DNA of 64,000 nt from Mesorhizobium sp. (lineage in GTDB: Bacteria > Pseudomonadota > Alphaproteobacteria > Rhizobiales > Rhizobiaceae). A program made the position numbers and the translations under genes. Shown in pieces: positions 8,545 to 17,374 of the stretch. Numbering within the stretch: the first letter of the stretch is position 1; each line of letters begins with the position of its first letter. The DNA lies in contig NZ_JANJTZ010000051.1 of NCBI RefSeq assembly GCF_024710845.1, positions 124,001-188,000 on the forward strand, in the 5' to 3' direction. The notes beneath the pieces are model-generated. The model had not been told where the DNA came from and made no database searches. It saw nothing but the letters and a program-made list of their open reading frames with translations.

Positions 8545-8558
8545 GTGTCGCACGACAC
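8545..8558. promoter_or_regulatory. Palindrome upstream of galB
   Basis: GTGTCG-CA-CGACAC is a perfect 14-base palindrome 17 bases before the TTG start of galB, directly upstream of its ribosome site. It could be an operator or a short leader hairpin. It does not match the TTYCG-N5-CGGAA palindromes of the neighbouring island, so a different regulator would be involved. Confidence 0.35.
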
Positions 8559-8575
8559 ACAGGGAGGAGAGAGAT

Positions 8576-9310
8576 TTGTCCGGACAGAAGACCGCACTCG
8601 TCGTCAGCGCGCACGCCGCCGATTTCGTCTGGCGCTGCGGCGGCGCGATCGCACTGCACCAGAGGCTCGGCTACGATGTCACCGTCGCCTGCCTGTCGTT
8701 CGGGGAGCGTGGCGAAAGCGCCAAGCTGTGGAAGCAGCAGGGCATGACCCTCGAGCGCGTCAAGGCCGAGCGGCGCAAGGAGGCCGAGGCCGCGGCCACG
8801 GTGCTGGACGTGCACGATATTCAGTTTCTTGACCTGGGCGACTATCCGCTGGACTTCGGGCCGGACACGCGCGACCGGATGGTGGATCTGATCCGCGCGG
8901 TGCAGCCCGCCTTCATGATGAGCCACTCGCTCTGGGACCCCTACAACACGGACCACATGAACACGACGAAGTTCGTGCTCGAATGCCGCATGATCGCGCA
9001 GGCCTGGGGACACAAGCCCGGCCAGAAGGTGCTCGGCGCGCCGCAGCTCTATCTGTTCGAGCCGCACCAGACCGAGCAGATGGCCTGGAAGCCCGACGTG
9101 TTTCTCGACATCACGGACGTGTGGGACAAGAAGCGCGCCGCGATTGAATGCATGGTGGGCCAGGAGCACCTCTGGGACTTCTACACCAACGTCGCGGAGA
9201 ACCGGGGCAATCACTTCCAGCGCAATTCGGGCGGCCAGGCGGGAGGGCGCGCGGCGAAATATGCGGAGGCGTTCCAGTCGATGTTTCCGCGCACGGTGGA
9301 CGAGCTCTAG
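8576..9310 (+). CDS. galB: 4-oxalomesaconate hydratase-like PIG-L deacetylase family protein (GalB)
   Basis: 244 residues from TTG 8576-8578, chosen because GGGAGGAGAG lies just upstream; the longer frame to 8438 has no ribosome site. The N-terminal SAHAADFVWRCGGAIA replaces the usual AHPDD zinc motif of PIG-L enzymes and is the form seen in Pseudomonas GalB, which hydrates 4-oxalomesaconate to 4-carboxy-4-hydroxy-2-oxoadipate. A later HMNT segment (DPYNTDHMNTTKF) supplies the third metal-site His. The downstream aldolase and tautomerase genes encode the adjoining steps, which supports the call. Confidence 0.8.
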   Translation: MSGQKTALVVSAHAADFVWRCGGAIALHQRLGYDVTVACLSFGERGESAKLWKQQGMTLERVKAERRKEAEAAATVLDVHDIQFLDLGDYPLDFGPDTRDRMVDLIRAVQPAFMMSHSLWDPYNTDHMNTTKFVLECRMIAQAWGHKPGQKVLGAPQLYLFEPHQTEQMAWKPDVFLDITDVWDKKRAAIECMVGQEHLWDFYTNVAENRGNHFQRNSGGQAGGRAAKYAEAFQSMFPRTVDEL

Positions 9311-9404
9311 GCTTGCGCGCGGGGGATGAAGCGGCCACGCAGGGCCGGGCGTCCGGTATCGCGGCGCCGGCTTTCGCGAAGGCCGACATGAGCGGAGGAG
9401 TTTC

Positions 9405-10382
9405 ATGACGATGCCCACCAACCCGTCGGGCGACATCGCCCATCTCGGCCATGTCGAAATGCTGACGGACAGGTTCGACGACAGCCTGGACTTCTTCCTG
9501 CGCGTCTTCGGGCTGAAGCTCTCGGGCCGTGACGAGACGAGCGCCTATCTGCGGGCCTGGGACGACTACGAATTCTGTTCGCTGAAGCTGACGCGCGCCT
9601 CCACCACAGGGGTCAGGCATATCGCCTATCGCGCCGCATCTCCCGAGGCCCTGGCCAGGCGCGTCAAGCTGATCGAGGCGTCGGGCTACAAGGTGCATGG
9701 CTGGAACGATGGCGACATGAGCCATGGCGCGGCCTTCCGCTTCGAGGATCCGTTCGGCCATGTCTTCGAGATCTACTACGACACCAACTGGTATGAGCCC
9801 CGGGAGGCGTCCGAACGCCCGGCACTCAAGAACACGGCGTCCGCGTTCACCGGTGCCGCGCCCCGGCGAATCGATCACCTGAACCTGCTCAGCAGCGACG
9901 TGACGGAATTCCGCCGCTTCATGGAGACCTGCCTCGGATCGAGGGTCACCGAATATATCCAGCTCGACAACGGCCGCATCGGTGGGTGCTGGTTCACCGT
10001 CAACAACAAGACCTACGATCTTGCCTGCACCGAAGAGCATGGCGGCGGCAGCGGCCGTCTGCACCACGTGACCTTTGCCACCGACCAGCGCGAGGACATA
10101 TTGCGCGCCGCCGACATCTTCCTGCAGAACGGCGTCCATATAGAGACCGGCCCGCACAAGCATGCGATCCAGGGCACCTTCTTCCTCTATGTCTGGGAGC
10201 CGGCCGGCAACCGCGTCGAGCTCGCCAATGCCGGCGCGCGGCTCATCCTGGCGCCGGACTGGCAGCCGGTGATGTGGACGGAAACGGACCGCAAGAAGGG
10301 CCAGGCCTGGGGGCTCAAGACCATCGAGACCTTCCACTCGCACGGAACGCCGCCCGTTGCGGGCAAGGAGCACGATCGATGA
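9405..10382 (+). CDS. VOC-superfamily extradiol (catechol 2,3-dioxygenase-like) ring-cleavage dioxygenase
   Basis: 325 residues from ATG 9405 with GGAGGAG upstream. It consists of two tandem vicinal-oxygen-chelate modules, as in type I extradiol dioxygenases such as XylE and BphC. The expected Fe ligands of the second module are His158 (in IDHLN), His220 or His221 (RLHHVTF) and Glu272 (NRVELAN). The first module keeps the [16 protein letters not shown] signature (112-126). It shares an operon with the GalB/aldolase/GalD genes and so probably opens the ring whose product they process. The substrate is inferred, not shown; known gallate dioxygenases belong to the unrelated LigB family. Confidence 0.8.
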   Translation: MTMPTNPSGDIAHLGHVEMLTDRFDDSLDFFLRVFGLKLSGRDETSAYLRAWDDYEFCSLKLTRASTTGVRHIAYRAASPEALARRVKLIEASGYKVHGWNDGDMSHGAAFRFEDPFGHVFEIYYDTNWYEPREASERPALKNTASAFTGAAPRRIDHLNLLSSDVTEFRRFMETCLGSRVTEYIQLDNGRIGGCWFTVNNKTYDLACTEEHGGGSGRLHHVTFATDQREDILRAADIFLQNGVHIETGPHKHAIQGTFFLYVWEPAGNRVELANAGARLILAPDWQPVMWTETDRKKGQAWGLKTIETFHSHGTPPVAGKEHDR

Positions 10383-11050
10383 GCATCGTCATGAGGGACA
10401 TTTTGCGCGCCGACCCGCAGGTTGTCAGCCGTCTAAGCAAGGCGGGTGTCGCCACGGTCCACGAGGCGCAGGGGCGCACGGGCTGCCTCGCCAGCTACAT
10501 GCGGCCGATCTATGCGGGCGCCCAGATTGCCGGAAGCACGGTGACGATCAGCGCGCCGCCGGGCGACAACTGGATGGTCCACGTCGCCATCGAGCAGCTT
10601 CGCGAGGGCGACATCCTCGTCCTCGCCCCCACCTCGCCCTGCGACAATGGCTATTTTGGCGACCTGCTGGCAACGTCCGCCATGTCGCGCGGCTGCCGCG
10701 GCCTCGTCATCGACGCCGGCGTCCGCGACGTGCGCGACCTGACGGCGATGGGCTTCCCGGTCTGGTCGAAGGCGGTCAGCGCTCAGGGGACGGTCAAGGA
10801 GACGCTCGGCTCCGTCAACGTGCCGGTGGTCTGCGCCGGCCGGCTAGTCGAGGCGGGCGACGTCATCGTGGCCGACGACGACGGCGTCGTGGTCGTCAGG
10901 CGCGCTGACGCGGAAGCCGTGGCCGCGGCGGCGGAGAAGCGGCTGGAAGCCGAGGAGGCAAAGCGCCGGCGCCTTGCCGCCGGCGAACTCGGCCTCGACA
11001 TCTATGACATGCGCCGGCGCCTCGCCGAGAAGGGACTGAAATATGTCTGA
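10379..11050 (+). CDS. galC: 4-carboxy-4-hydroxy-2-oxoadipate aldolase / oxaloacetate decarboxylase (RraA-like)
   Basis: 223 residues from ATG 10379, which overlaps the dioxygenase stop by 4 bases (ATGA). It belongs to the RraA/HMG-CHA aldolase family. The divalent-metal and substrate site is visible as [25 protein letters not shown] at about residues 97-121, read as [15 protein letters not shown] then LVIDAGVRD. GalC/LigK/ProA enzymes cleave 4-carboxy-4-hydroxy-2-oxoadipate into pyruvate and oxaloacetate, the last step of gallate and protocatechuate 4,5-cleavage. The C-terminal 40 residues are a charged helix, as in the aldolases and unlike RraA itself. Neighbouring galB and galD support the assignment. 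Confidence 0.82.
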   Translation: MSIVMRDILRADPQVVSRLSKAGVATVHEAQGRTGCLASYMRPIYAGAQIAGSTVTISAPPGDNWMVHVAIEQLREGDILVLAPTSPCDNGYFGDLLATSAMSRGCRGLVIDAGVRDVRDLTAMGFPVWSKAVSAQGTVKETLGSVNVPVVCAGRLVEAGDVIVADDDGVVVVRRADAEAVAAAAEKRLEAEEAKRRRLAAGELGLDIYDMRRRLAEKGLKYV

Positions 11051-12122
11051 TCCCGAGGTCGACGGGATCCCCTGCCTGTGGATGAGGGGCGGCACGTCGA
11101 AGGGTGCCTATTTCCTTGCCTCTGACCTCCCGTCCGATCGCGCCGCGCTCGACGATCTCCTGTTGCGCATCATGGGCTCGCCCGATACGCGCCAGATCGA
11201 CGGCATCGGCGGGGCCGATCCGCTGACCTCGAAGGTCGCGATCCTGTCGCCGTCCACCCGGCCGGATGCCGATGTCGACTACCTCTTTCTCCAGGTCTAT
11301 GTCGACCAGGCGCTGGTGTCCGACGCGCAAGGCTGCGGCAACATCCTGGCCGGCGTCGGCCCTGCTGCGATCGAGCGCGGACTGGTTGCCGCGTCCGAAG
11401 GTGAGACGCGCGTCCGCATCCACATGGTCAACACCGGTGAAGTGGCCGTTGCCCAGATCGCCACGCCGGCCGGCCGCGTCACCTATCGCGGCGATGCCCG
11501 CATCGACGGCGTCCCGGGATCCCATGCTTCGGTGCCGCTGATGTTCCAGAACATCGCCGGCTCGATGACCGGCGCGCTGCTGCCGACCGGCAACGATGTC
11601 GACATCGTCGACGGCGTGGCCTGCACCTTGATCGACAACGGCATGCCGATCGTCGTGATGGATGCTGCCGAGTTTGGCTTGGGCGGGCAGGAGACGCGCG
11701 AGGCGCTCGATGCGGACGCGCAGCTCAAGGCGCGGATCGAAGCCATCCGCCTCAAGGTCGGACCGATGATGAATCTGGGCAACGTGACCGACAAGTCCGT
11801 GCCGAAAATGACGTTGGTGTCCCGCCCGCTGAACGGCGGGGCGATCGCCACCCGCAGCTTCATTCCGCATCGCTGCCATGCGTCCATCGGCGTCTTCGCC
11901 GCCGTCAGCGTCGCGACGGCTTGTACGCTGCGAGACGGGCCGGCGGCGCGGCTGGCCTCGATCCCTGCGGACGGCATCTTCCGGATCGAGCACCCGACGG
12001 GTGCAGCGGAAGTCGCGATCCAGCGCGACGAGCGGGGAGCAGTGTGCGCCGCGGGCACGATCCGCACGGCGAGAAAGCTCTTCGATGGCCGTGTCTACCC
12101 CGCGCCCCACCGTTCCGCTTAA
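11043..12122 (+). CDS. galD: 4-oxalomesaconate tautomerase (PrpF family, GalD-like)
   Basis: 359 residues from ATG 11043, overlapping the aldolase stop by 8 bases. It is a PrpF-family protein (diaminopimelate epimerase fold) with [20 protein letters not shown] near the N-terminus and [20 protein letters not shown] at about residues 54-73. The second half carries [13 protein letters not shown] and the C-terminal catalytic-region Cys in [12 protein letters not shown]. GalD interconverts the keto and enol forms of 4-oxalomesaconate. The order hydratase, dioxygenase, aldolase, tautomerase makes one operon that ends 6 bases before the convergent GST gene. Confidence 0.82.
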   Translation: MSDPEVDGIPCLWMRGGTSKGAYFLASDLPSDRAALDDLLLRIMGSPDTRQIDGIGGADPLTSKVAILSPSTRPDADVDYLFLQVYVDQALVSDAQGCGNILAGVGPAAIERGLVAASEGETRVRIHMVNTGEVAVAQIATPAGRVTYRGDARIDGVPGSHASVPLMFQNIAGSMTGALLPTGNDVDIVDGVACTLIDNGMPIVVMDAAEFGLGGQETREALDADAQLKARIEAIRLKVGPMMNLGNVTDKSVPKMTLVSRPLNGGAIATRSFIPHRCHASIGVFAAVSVATACTLRDGPAARLASIPADGIFRIEHPTGAAEVAIQRDERGAVCAAGTIRTARKLFDGRVYPAPHRSA

Positions 12123-12128
12123 TCCGCC

Positions 12129-12800
12129 TCAGCGGAAGTGCGGGTTCTTCTCCCGTTCGATGACGGTGCGCACCGCGGGACGTTCGAGCATCTGCTCCTT
12201 GTGTCGCGTGTAGCTGGCGAGGTCGCGCATCGGCAGGCCGTTGCTGGTTCCCCAGCCGTAGAAGACGAGCGCGTAGGGATCGACGACCGTGTAGGCGTCG
12301 CCCATCAGCCATTGATTGTCCCCGATCAGGGCGTCGATCTCCTGCATGCATTCCCAGTAGCTCGACAGGGCCTTGGCGCGTATGTCGTCATGCACGTCCT
12401 CCCGGTCGACGAAGCGATAAGGCCGGAACTTCGCCCGCTGGAAGATGTGCGGCGTGTTCGAGAACCAGGCCATCTGGGCGATGCAGCGCATCCGCTCGAC
12501 CAGGTCTTCCGGGAGCAGCTCCGCGTCAGGGAAAGCCGTCGCGATCCAGGTGAGGATCGCCGTATTCTCGGTGATCACCTTGCCGTCCACCGCCAGCGCC
12601 GGCACGCGGCCGCGCGGGTTGATCGCCAGATATTCCGGCGTCTGATGCTGGTTCTTCGACAACAGCGTCTCGACGGAACGGTAAGGACGGCCGGTCTCCT
12701 CCAGCGCGATGTGCGAGGCGAGCGAACAGGCGCCGGGGCTGTAGAAGAGCATGGGAACATCGGCGGATTGCCTGCCGGAGGTCGGAACTGAGTTGGTCAT
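12129..12800 (-). CDS. Glutathione S-transferase family protein
   Basis: A 223-residue GST with a thioredoxin-like N-terminal domain (MLFYSPGACSLASHIALEE at about 17-35, the SPGxCSLA pattern of beta-class and maleylacetoacetate isomerase-like GSTs), the cis-Pro strand GRVPALAVDG (about 64-73) and ENTAILTWIA, followed by an all-helical C-terminal domain with NQWLMGDAYTVVDPYALV. GSTs in catabolic clusters often act as isomerases, dehalogenases or stress enzymes. It is the last gene of the minus-strand operon. The reaction is unknown. Confidence 0.85.
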   Translation of the reverse strand: MTNSVPTSGRQSADVPMLFYSPGACSLASHIALEETGRPYRSVETLLSKNQHQTPEYLAINPRGRVPALAVDGKVITENTAILTWIATAFPDAELLPEDLVERMRCIAQMAWFSNTPHIFQRAKFRPYRFVDREDVHDDIRAKALSSYWECMQEIDALIGDNQWLMGDAYTVVDPYALVFYGWGTSNGLPMRDLASYTRHKEQMLERPAVRTVIEREKNPHFR

Positions 12801-12861
12801 TGGATCGATCCTTCAGTCTCGCGCCGCAGCGCCGGGTCGTTGAAACGGAGGCGCAGGAGGG

Positions 12862-14970
12862 TCAGCTACCGCGCATCAGTGCTTCGATAATCCTCTCGCG
12901 CGTCATCGGCATGTCCCGGATCCGGGTGCCCAGCGCGTGCGCCACGGCATTGCCGATGGCCGCCGCCGCCGGTCCGCCCGCGCATTCGCCCACTCCGAGC
13001 GGATCGTGTGCGGACGCGTCGACCAGTTCGACGCGGATCTCGGGAATGTCGCGGAACCGGATCACCGGATAGGTTTGCCAGTCGAGGCTCGCCACGCCGT
13101 CCTCGCCGAACCTCGACTCCTCGATCAGCGCCCAGCTGATCGCCTGGATCATGTTGCCTTCGACCTGGTTCGCGACCCCGTCGGGATTGATGACGAGGCC
13201 GGCGTCGACCGCGCACCAGACGTCGGTGACGCGCACGGCCTCACCGACCTCGACCGCCGCGACTATTGCCGCATAGGCCGACGCGTTCTTGTATCGGGCG
13301 AGCGCGATCCCCGTGCCACGCCCGGCTCCGCCGGGATCACGCTCCGACCACCGCGCCATGTCGCCGACCCTCTCGAGCACCGCGCGGGCGCGGGGATCGG
13401 TCAGCAGCGACAGACGGTAGGCGAGCGGATCTTCGCCCGCGCGCGCCGACAATTCGTCCATGAGGCCTTCGATGGCGAAGACATTCAGCGTCGCGCCCAG
13501 GCCACGCAGCGACGAGGTCCGGACAGGCACGTCATGGACAAGATGGAAATCGATTCCCTTGGCCGCGATGTCGTAAAGCGGGATCGCATTACGTGTGGCG
13601 CCACCGCCTCGTTCCTCCGGTATGTCGAAGGGCTTTCGTTCCGGCGGAGGGGTCTCGAGTGCATCGGCCGCAAGCAAATAGGCGCCGCCGACGCCGGGCC
13701 GCTGGCCATGCGCCGCGCTCCATATCTCGGTCGTCCAACCGACTGGCCGCCCATCCGTCCCTACCGATGCATGGACCTCGACCGCCATTGCCGAGGACAG
13801 GGGCTCGTAACCGAATTCCTCCTCGCGGCTCCAGCAGAGGCGGATCGGCTTGCCCGGCAGTTCCATCGCCACCAACGCCGCATCGAGCGCGGCGTCGTCC
13901 GCGCCGTTGTGGCCGTAGCAGCCGGCGCCTTGCGCGTGGTGGCATGCGACCTTCTCGACCGGCAGACGGAGCGTTGCGGCAATGTTCGCGCGCAAGGGAT
14001 GCATCCCCTGCGCATGCGACCAGACGGACAGAAGCCCGTCCTGCCACAGCGCCAGCGCGCAGGATGGAGCGATCGACCCGTGCGACAGGAACGGGCGGGA
14101 GAAGCGCATCGACACACGGCCGCCATCGCTCTCGGGCATCGGATCGCCGATATGACGGTCGTGCGAGGGCTGGGTGGCGATCCAGCCGGCGCCCGCCTGT
14201 TCTGGGCCGAGCCGCCGCGGCCTGTCCCATACGGCTGCCCCCGCAGCGGCCGTTGCGGCCTTGCGCACGGCCGTCTCGTCTTCGCCCGCGAGGGCGACGA
14301 AATTCTCCCGCCGCACGATCAGCACGCCGTCGCCGGCCGCGCGCCGGATCGCGTCCTTGTCGAGCAGCAGTAGTGTCGCGCCCCGTCCCGGCTGGCGCAG
14401 CGTGCGCGCGTGCAGCATGCCGGGCATGTCGATGTCCTGGATGAAACCGGAGCCTGTGAGCTTTGCCGCCAGATCGAGGCGCGGAATGTCGCGTCCGACG
14501 ATCCGGTGCTCCGCGACCGGTTTCGGGGCGACGGCGCCGGTCGCCTCCGCGGAGAGGTCTATGTCCGGCGCGACATGCCAGTAGTCCAGGCCGGTCGCGG
14601 TGCCGTCCCTGAGGAACTCCCCCTCCAGGACCGAAAGCTCCTCCGGCGCCGCGTTGAGCCGGAGTGCGGCCCGCGCCAGTGCAAGCGCCCTGACCTCGGC
14701 CGACACGGCGCGGATCGCGCTGCCGGAATGCTCGACTGACCAGCTCGACGCCGTGTAGCCCTCGCCCGGACCCTCGACGCTGTCGCCCGACATGATCCTT
14801 ATCTGGTCGACCCGCAGGTCAAGCTCCTCGGCGGCGATCTGGGCCAGCGCGGTCAGGATGCCCTGGCCGAGTTCCACCTTGCCGGTGGCCACGCGCACGG
14901 TCCGGTCGGGCTCGAAGCGCAGCCAGCGGTCGAGGCGGGGATTGTCCCGCAGGCTCTGGCTAATGACCAT
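12862..14970 (-). CDS. Molybdenum hydroxylase large (Moco-binding) subunit, IorB/NicB-like
   Basis: 702 residues from ATG 14968-14970, overlapping the small-subunit stop by 11 bases. It is a xanthine-dehydrogenase family molybdopterin subunit of the form that lacks fused FeS and FAD domains. Visible features are GKVELGQGILTALAQIAAEE near residues 25-44, the Moco-contact region AQGAGCYGHNGADDAA and the C-terminal catalytic Glu in GVGECAGGPAAAAIGNA. Relatives hydroxylate N-heterocyclic or aldehyde carbons (isoquinoline, nicotinate). The substrate here is unknown. No dedicated electron-accepting cytochrome or maturation factor is adjacent. Confidence 0.87.
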   Translation of the reverse strand: MVISQSLRDNPRLDRWLRFEPDRTVRVATGKVELGQGILTALAQIAAEELDLRVDQIRIMSGDSVEGPGEGYTASSWSVEHSGSAIRAVSAEVRALALARAALRLNAAPEELSVLEGEFLRDGTATGLDYWHVAPDIDLSAEATGAVAPKPVAEHRIVGRDIPRLDLAAKLTGSGFIQDIDMPGMLHARTLRQPGRGATLLLLDKDAIRRAAGDGVLIVRRENFVALAGEDETAVRKAATAAAGAAVWDRPRRLGPEQAGAGWIATQPSHDRHIGDPMPESDGGRVSMRFSRPFLSHGSIAPSCALALWQDGLLSVWSHAQGMHPLRANIAATLRLPVEKVACHHAQGAGCYGHNGADDAALDAALVAMELPGKPIRLCWSREEEFGYEPLSSAMAVEVHASVGTDGRPVGWTTEIWSAAHGQRPGVGGAYLLAADALETPPPERKPFDIPEERGGGATRNAIPLYDIAAKGIDFHLVHDVPVRTSSLRGLGATLNVFAIEGLMDELSARAGEDPLAYRLSLLTDPRARAVLERVGDMARWSERDPGGAGRGTGIALARYKNASAYAAIVAAVEVGEAVRVTDVWCAVDAGLVINPDGVANQVEGNMIQAISWALIEESRFGEDGVASLDWQTYPVIRFRDIPEIRVELVDASAHDPLGVGECAGGPAAAAIGNAVAHALGTRIRDMPMTRERIIEALMRGS

Positions 14971-15448
14971 CGCCGGCCCCGCTACGCAACACAGCCGCGG
15001 CGCGCGCCACGGCGCGCAGGATGCGCGGATGCGAGCCGCAGCGGCAGACATTCGGGTCGAGCGCTTCGACGATCTCGGCTCGGGTGGGCGACGGATTGCG
15101 GTCGAGCAGCGCCTTGGCCGCCATCAGCATGCCCGAAAGGCAGTAGCCGCACTGACCGGCCTGTTCGTCGAGGAACGCCTGTTGCAGAGGATGAAGCGCG
15201 CCCGGCGCGCCCAGCCCCTCGACCGTGAGGATCGATCGTCCCTGCAGGGAGCCGGCCTCGCGGCTGCACGAGTAGACCGTCTCGCCATCGACCAGCACCA
15301 TGCAGGCGCCGCACTGCTCGAGCCCGCAGCCGTAGCGGGAGCCCTTCTGCCCGAGGTGATTGCGCAGCACGTCGAGCAGCGGGGTCGTGCCGGCCGTATC
15401 GATCTCGTGGACGTGACCGTTGACGGTCATGGTGAGATGTTTGCTCAT
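14960..15448 (-). CDS. Molybdenum hydroxylase small [2Fe-2S] subunit, IorA/NicA-like
   Basis: 162 residues from ATG 15446-15448. The N-terminal plant-ferredoxin-type cluster uses the cysteines in YGCGLEQCGACMVLVDGETVYSC, read as CGLEQCGAC and then YSC (about residues 41-63). The second cluster uses CGYC (about 100-103) and CRCGSHP (about 135-141). This two-cluster, 150-170 residue protein pairs with FAD-free molybdenum hydroxylase large subunits and passes electrons away from the Mo site. It is translationally coupled to the large-subunit gene. Confidence 0.92.
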   Translation of the reverse strand: MSKHLTMTVNGHVHEIDTAGTTPLLDVLRNHLGQKGSRYGCGLEQCGACMVLVDGETVYSCSREAGSLQGRSILTVEGLGAPGALHPLQQAFLDEQAGQCGYCLSGMLMAAKALLDRNPSPTRAEIVEALDPNVCRCGSHPRILRAVARAAAVLRSGAGDGH

Positions 15449-15572
15449 CGATTGGATATGGCCGATCGGGCTCGTCTCTTCCACAGCCGAAACGGCGGAC
15501 CGAGGGCGCGCGGGGACATGAGGGGAAGGGATCGACCGCGGCGGACGGTGGCCCGCCGCGGGAAGCGATGGC

Positions 15573-16550
15573 TCAGCTCGGCTGCACCAGCCCGGCATCG
15601 ACCAGAGGTCGGATGCTGGCGATCTCGCGCTCGATCGAGCCGCGCATCTCGTCCGGCGTGTTGACCACGGCTGCGAGGCCGAGCGACTTCAGCTTTTCCT
15701 TCGCGGCCGGCGTATCCGTCCACTCCTTGATCGCCGTGTGGATCTTGTCGACGATGTCGGCCGGCATGTCCTTCGGTCCGACCGCCCCGAACCAGAGCGT
15801 CTGGTTGAAGCCATCGAAGCCTTGCTCCGCGACGGTCTTCACCTCGGGCATCTCGCCAACCCTTTCGGCCGTGGTGACGGCGACGCCCAGGATCTTTCCG
15901 TCCTTGATGTGCGGAAGGTAGTTCGAAGGTGCGTCGAGCGCGAAGTCGATATGGCCGCCGAGCAGGTCGGCCAGGAGGGGCGGCGAGCCCTTGTACGGGA
16001 TGTGGTTGATCTCCACTCCCGCCTGCATGCCGATCATGGCGGCGCAGATGTGCCCCTTTGTTCCAGCGCCCGGATTGCCGATATTCAACTTGCCGGGGTT
16101 CGCCTTGGCGTAGGCGATCAGATCCTGCAACGTCTTGGCCGGTGCGGTCGCGCTTGCCGAAAGCAGCGCGCAGCTCTCGGCAACGACTGTGATCGGCGTG
16201 AAGTCGACCTGCGGATCGTAGGCCAGGTTCTTCTGCACCACCTTGTTGGCGGCAATCGGTGCGCTGCCGGAGACCATGATGGTGTAGCCGTCCGGCGCCG
16301 AGCGCGCGAGCTTGCCGCCGGCCAGCGCGCCGGCTGCGCCGGCGACGTTCTCGACCACGAACTGTTGCCCGTATTTGGCGGTCAGCAGATCCGCCACGAG
16401 ACGGGTGATGATGTCGCTTGTGCCGCCGGGCGGATAGGCGGAGATGACCGTGACCTGCTTGGTCGGCCACTCCGCTGCGCGGACGAAGCCGGTCGAAGCC
16501 AGCACCGCTGCCGAACCTCCAAGCACAATGAGTTCACGTCTGTTGATCAT
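15573..16550 (-). CDS. tctC: Tripartite tricarboxylate transporter substrate-binding protein (Bug/TctC family)
   Basis: 325 residues from ATG 16548-16550 with GGAGGAAG upstream. The twin-arginine-like start INRRELIVLGGSAAVLAST and FVRAAEWPTK give a signal peptide cut near residue 25. The mature part opens with VTVISAYPPGGTSDIITRLVA, read as ISAYPPGGTSDIITR, the signature of Bug periplasmic binding proteins for carboxylates. It is separated from tctBA by the NTF2-like gene and has its own upstream palindrome (16644-16658), so it may be expressed at a higher level than the membrane genes. Confidence 0.9.
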   Translation of the reverse strand: MINRRELIVLGGSAAVLASTGFVRAAEWPTKQVTVISAYPPGGTSDIITRLVADLLTAKYGQQFVVENVAGAAGALAGGKLARSAPDGYTIMVSGSAPIAANKVVQKNLAYDPQVDFTPITVVAESCALLSASATAPAKTLQDLIAYAKANPGKLNIGNPGAGTKGHICAAMIGMQAGVEINHIPYKGSPPLLADLLGGHIDFALDAPSNYLPHIKDGKILGVAVTTAERVGEMPEVKTVAEQGFDGFNQTLWFGAVGPKDMPADIVDKIHTAIKEWTDTPAAKEKLKSLGLAAVVNTPDEMRGSIEREIASIRPLVDAGLVQPS

Positions 16551-16604
16551 GGGTTCTTCCTCCCTCCCGTGGATGGAACTTGTCATCGGGTATGGCTCAC
16601 TGTA

Positions 16605-16620
16605 GCCCGCCTGGGCGGGC
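16605..16620. other. GC-rich hairpin in the tctC leader region
   Basis: GCCCGCC-TG-GGCGGGC is a perfect 7-base palindrome 55 bases upstream of tctC. There is no T-run on either strand, so it is not a clear Rho-independent terminator. It may stabilise the tctC message after processing or attenuate read-through from the NTF2-like gene. Confidence 0.35.
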
Positions 16621-16643
16621 GGTCGTATGAAGGGCTGCGGTCA

Positions 16644-16658
16644 TTTCGTCTAGCGGAA
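16644..16658. promoter_or_regulatory. Probable IclR operator upstream of tctC
   Basis: TTTCG-TCTAG-CGGAA, one of three TTYCG-N5-CGGAA palindromes in this catabolic island (others at 21248-21262 and 25331-25345). It is embedded in a longer inverted repeat, GGTCATT...AATGACC. It lies 94 bases upstream of the tctC ATG in the only sizeable gap inside the minus-strand operon. Binding by the IclR protein encoded at 25369 is an inference. Confidence 0.5.
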
Positions 16659-16676
16659 TGACCAGTCGCTCCCGCT

Positions 16677-17300
16677 TCAGTCGGCTCCGGCCAGCCAGCG
16701 GTCCTCCCCGGCATGGAAAGCGGCAAGTTCGACGGGGCGGTCATCGCCCAGCAGGTCCGGGTTCACGACGACCCCGCGCGACTGCTGGATCCAAGCCAGG
16801 AACTTGTAGGACGGCCGCAGCGTCTCGAGACGCGACCAGTCGACAGGCAGGCGCTCCGACGGGTTGACCGGCTTCATCACGTCCCGCTCGAACAGAACCT
16901 CGAAACTCATGAGTTTCCAGACGCCTTCCACGCGGACAGCCCGTGAGAAGAAGCGGCAGAAGACGTGGAAATCGACCTCAACATTATCGAGCCGCGTGCG
17001 GCTGAAGATCATCGCCGGGCTCTCGACCGTGGCGCGGTCGCCTGCGATCTGGGCAAAGGCCGGAAAGACCCAGTGCTTGCCGTTGCCGACCCTGCCCATG
17101 AACTCGCGCGTAGCCTCGACATAGGCTTCTCCGCCGCGACCGTCGTACCAGCTCGTCCGCACATAGGCGTCAGGATGGAAGCAGTCGCGCATCACGTCGA
17201 AGCGGCGCTGGTCCCGCGCAAACCGCTCGCGGCGAACGAGGTCGAAGAGTTCCTCCCGGTCGAGGAGACCTTGCAGTCGGGTGGCAGCATCTTGTGGCAT
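16677..17300 (-). CDS. NTF2/SnoaL-like fold protein
   Basis: 207 residues from ATG 17298-17300. The opening LLDREELFDLVRRERFARDQRRFD and CFHPDAYVRTSWYDG are typical of SnoaL-4-type proteins of the NTF2-like fold (a cone-shaped pocket). The chain is longer than the 130-150 residues of a single SnoaL domain, with a C-terminal extension of about 60 residues. Members include dehydratases, isomerases and small subunits of ring-hydroxylating dioxygenases. The role here is unknown; it sits between tctA and tctC. The ribosome site is weak. Confidence 0.7.
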   Translation of the reverse strand: MPQDAATRLQGLLDREELFDLVRRERFARDQRRFDVMRDCFHPDAYVRTSWYDGRGGEAYVEATREFMGRVGNGKHWVFPAFAQIAGDRATVESPAMIFSRTRLDNVEVDFHVFCRFFSRAVRVEGVWKLMSFEVLFERDVMKPVNPSERLPVDWSRLETLRPSYKFLAWIQQSRGVVVNPDLLGDDRPVELAAFHAGEDRWLAGAD

Positions 17301-17374
17301 ATTGGTTCCCACTGGGATTGGGCGGAGCCGCGCCGGTTCCGACCGGCGTTGCAAGGGATCCCGGCATTCGTCGC

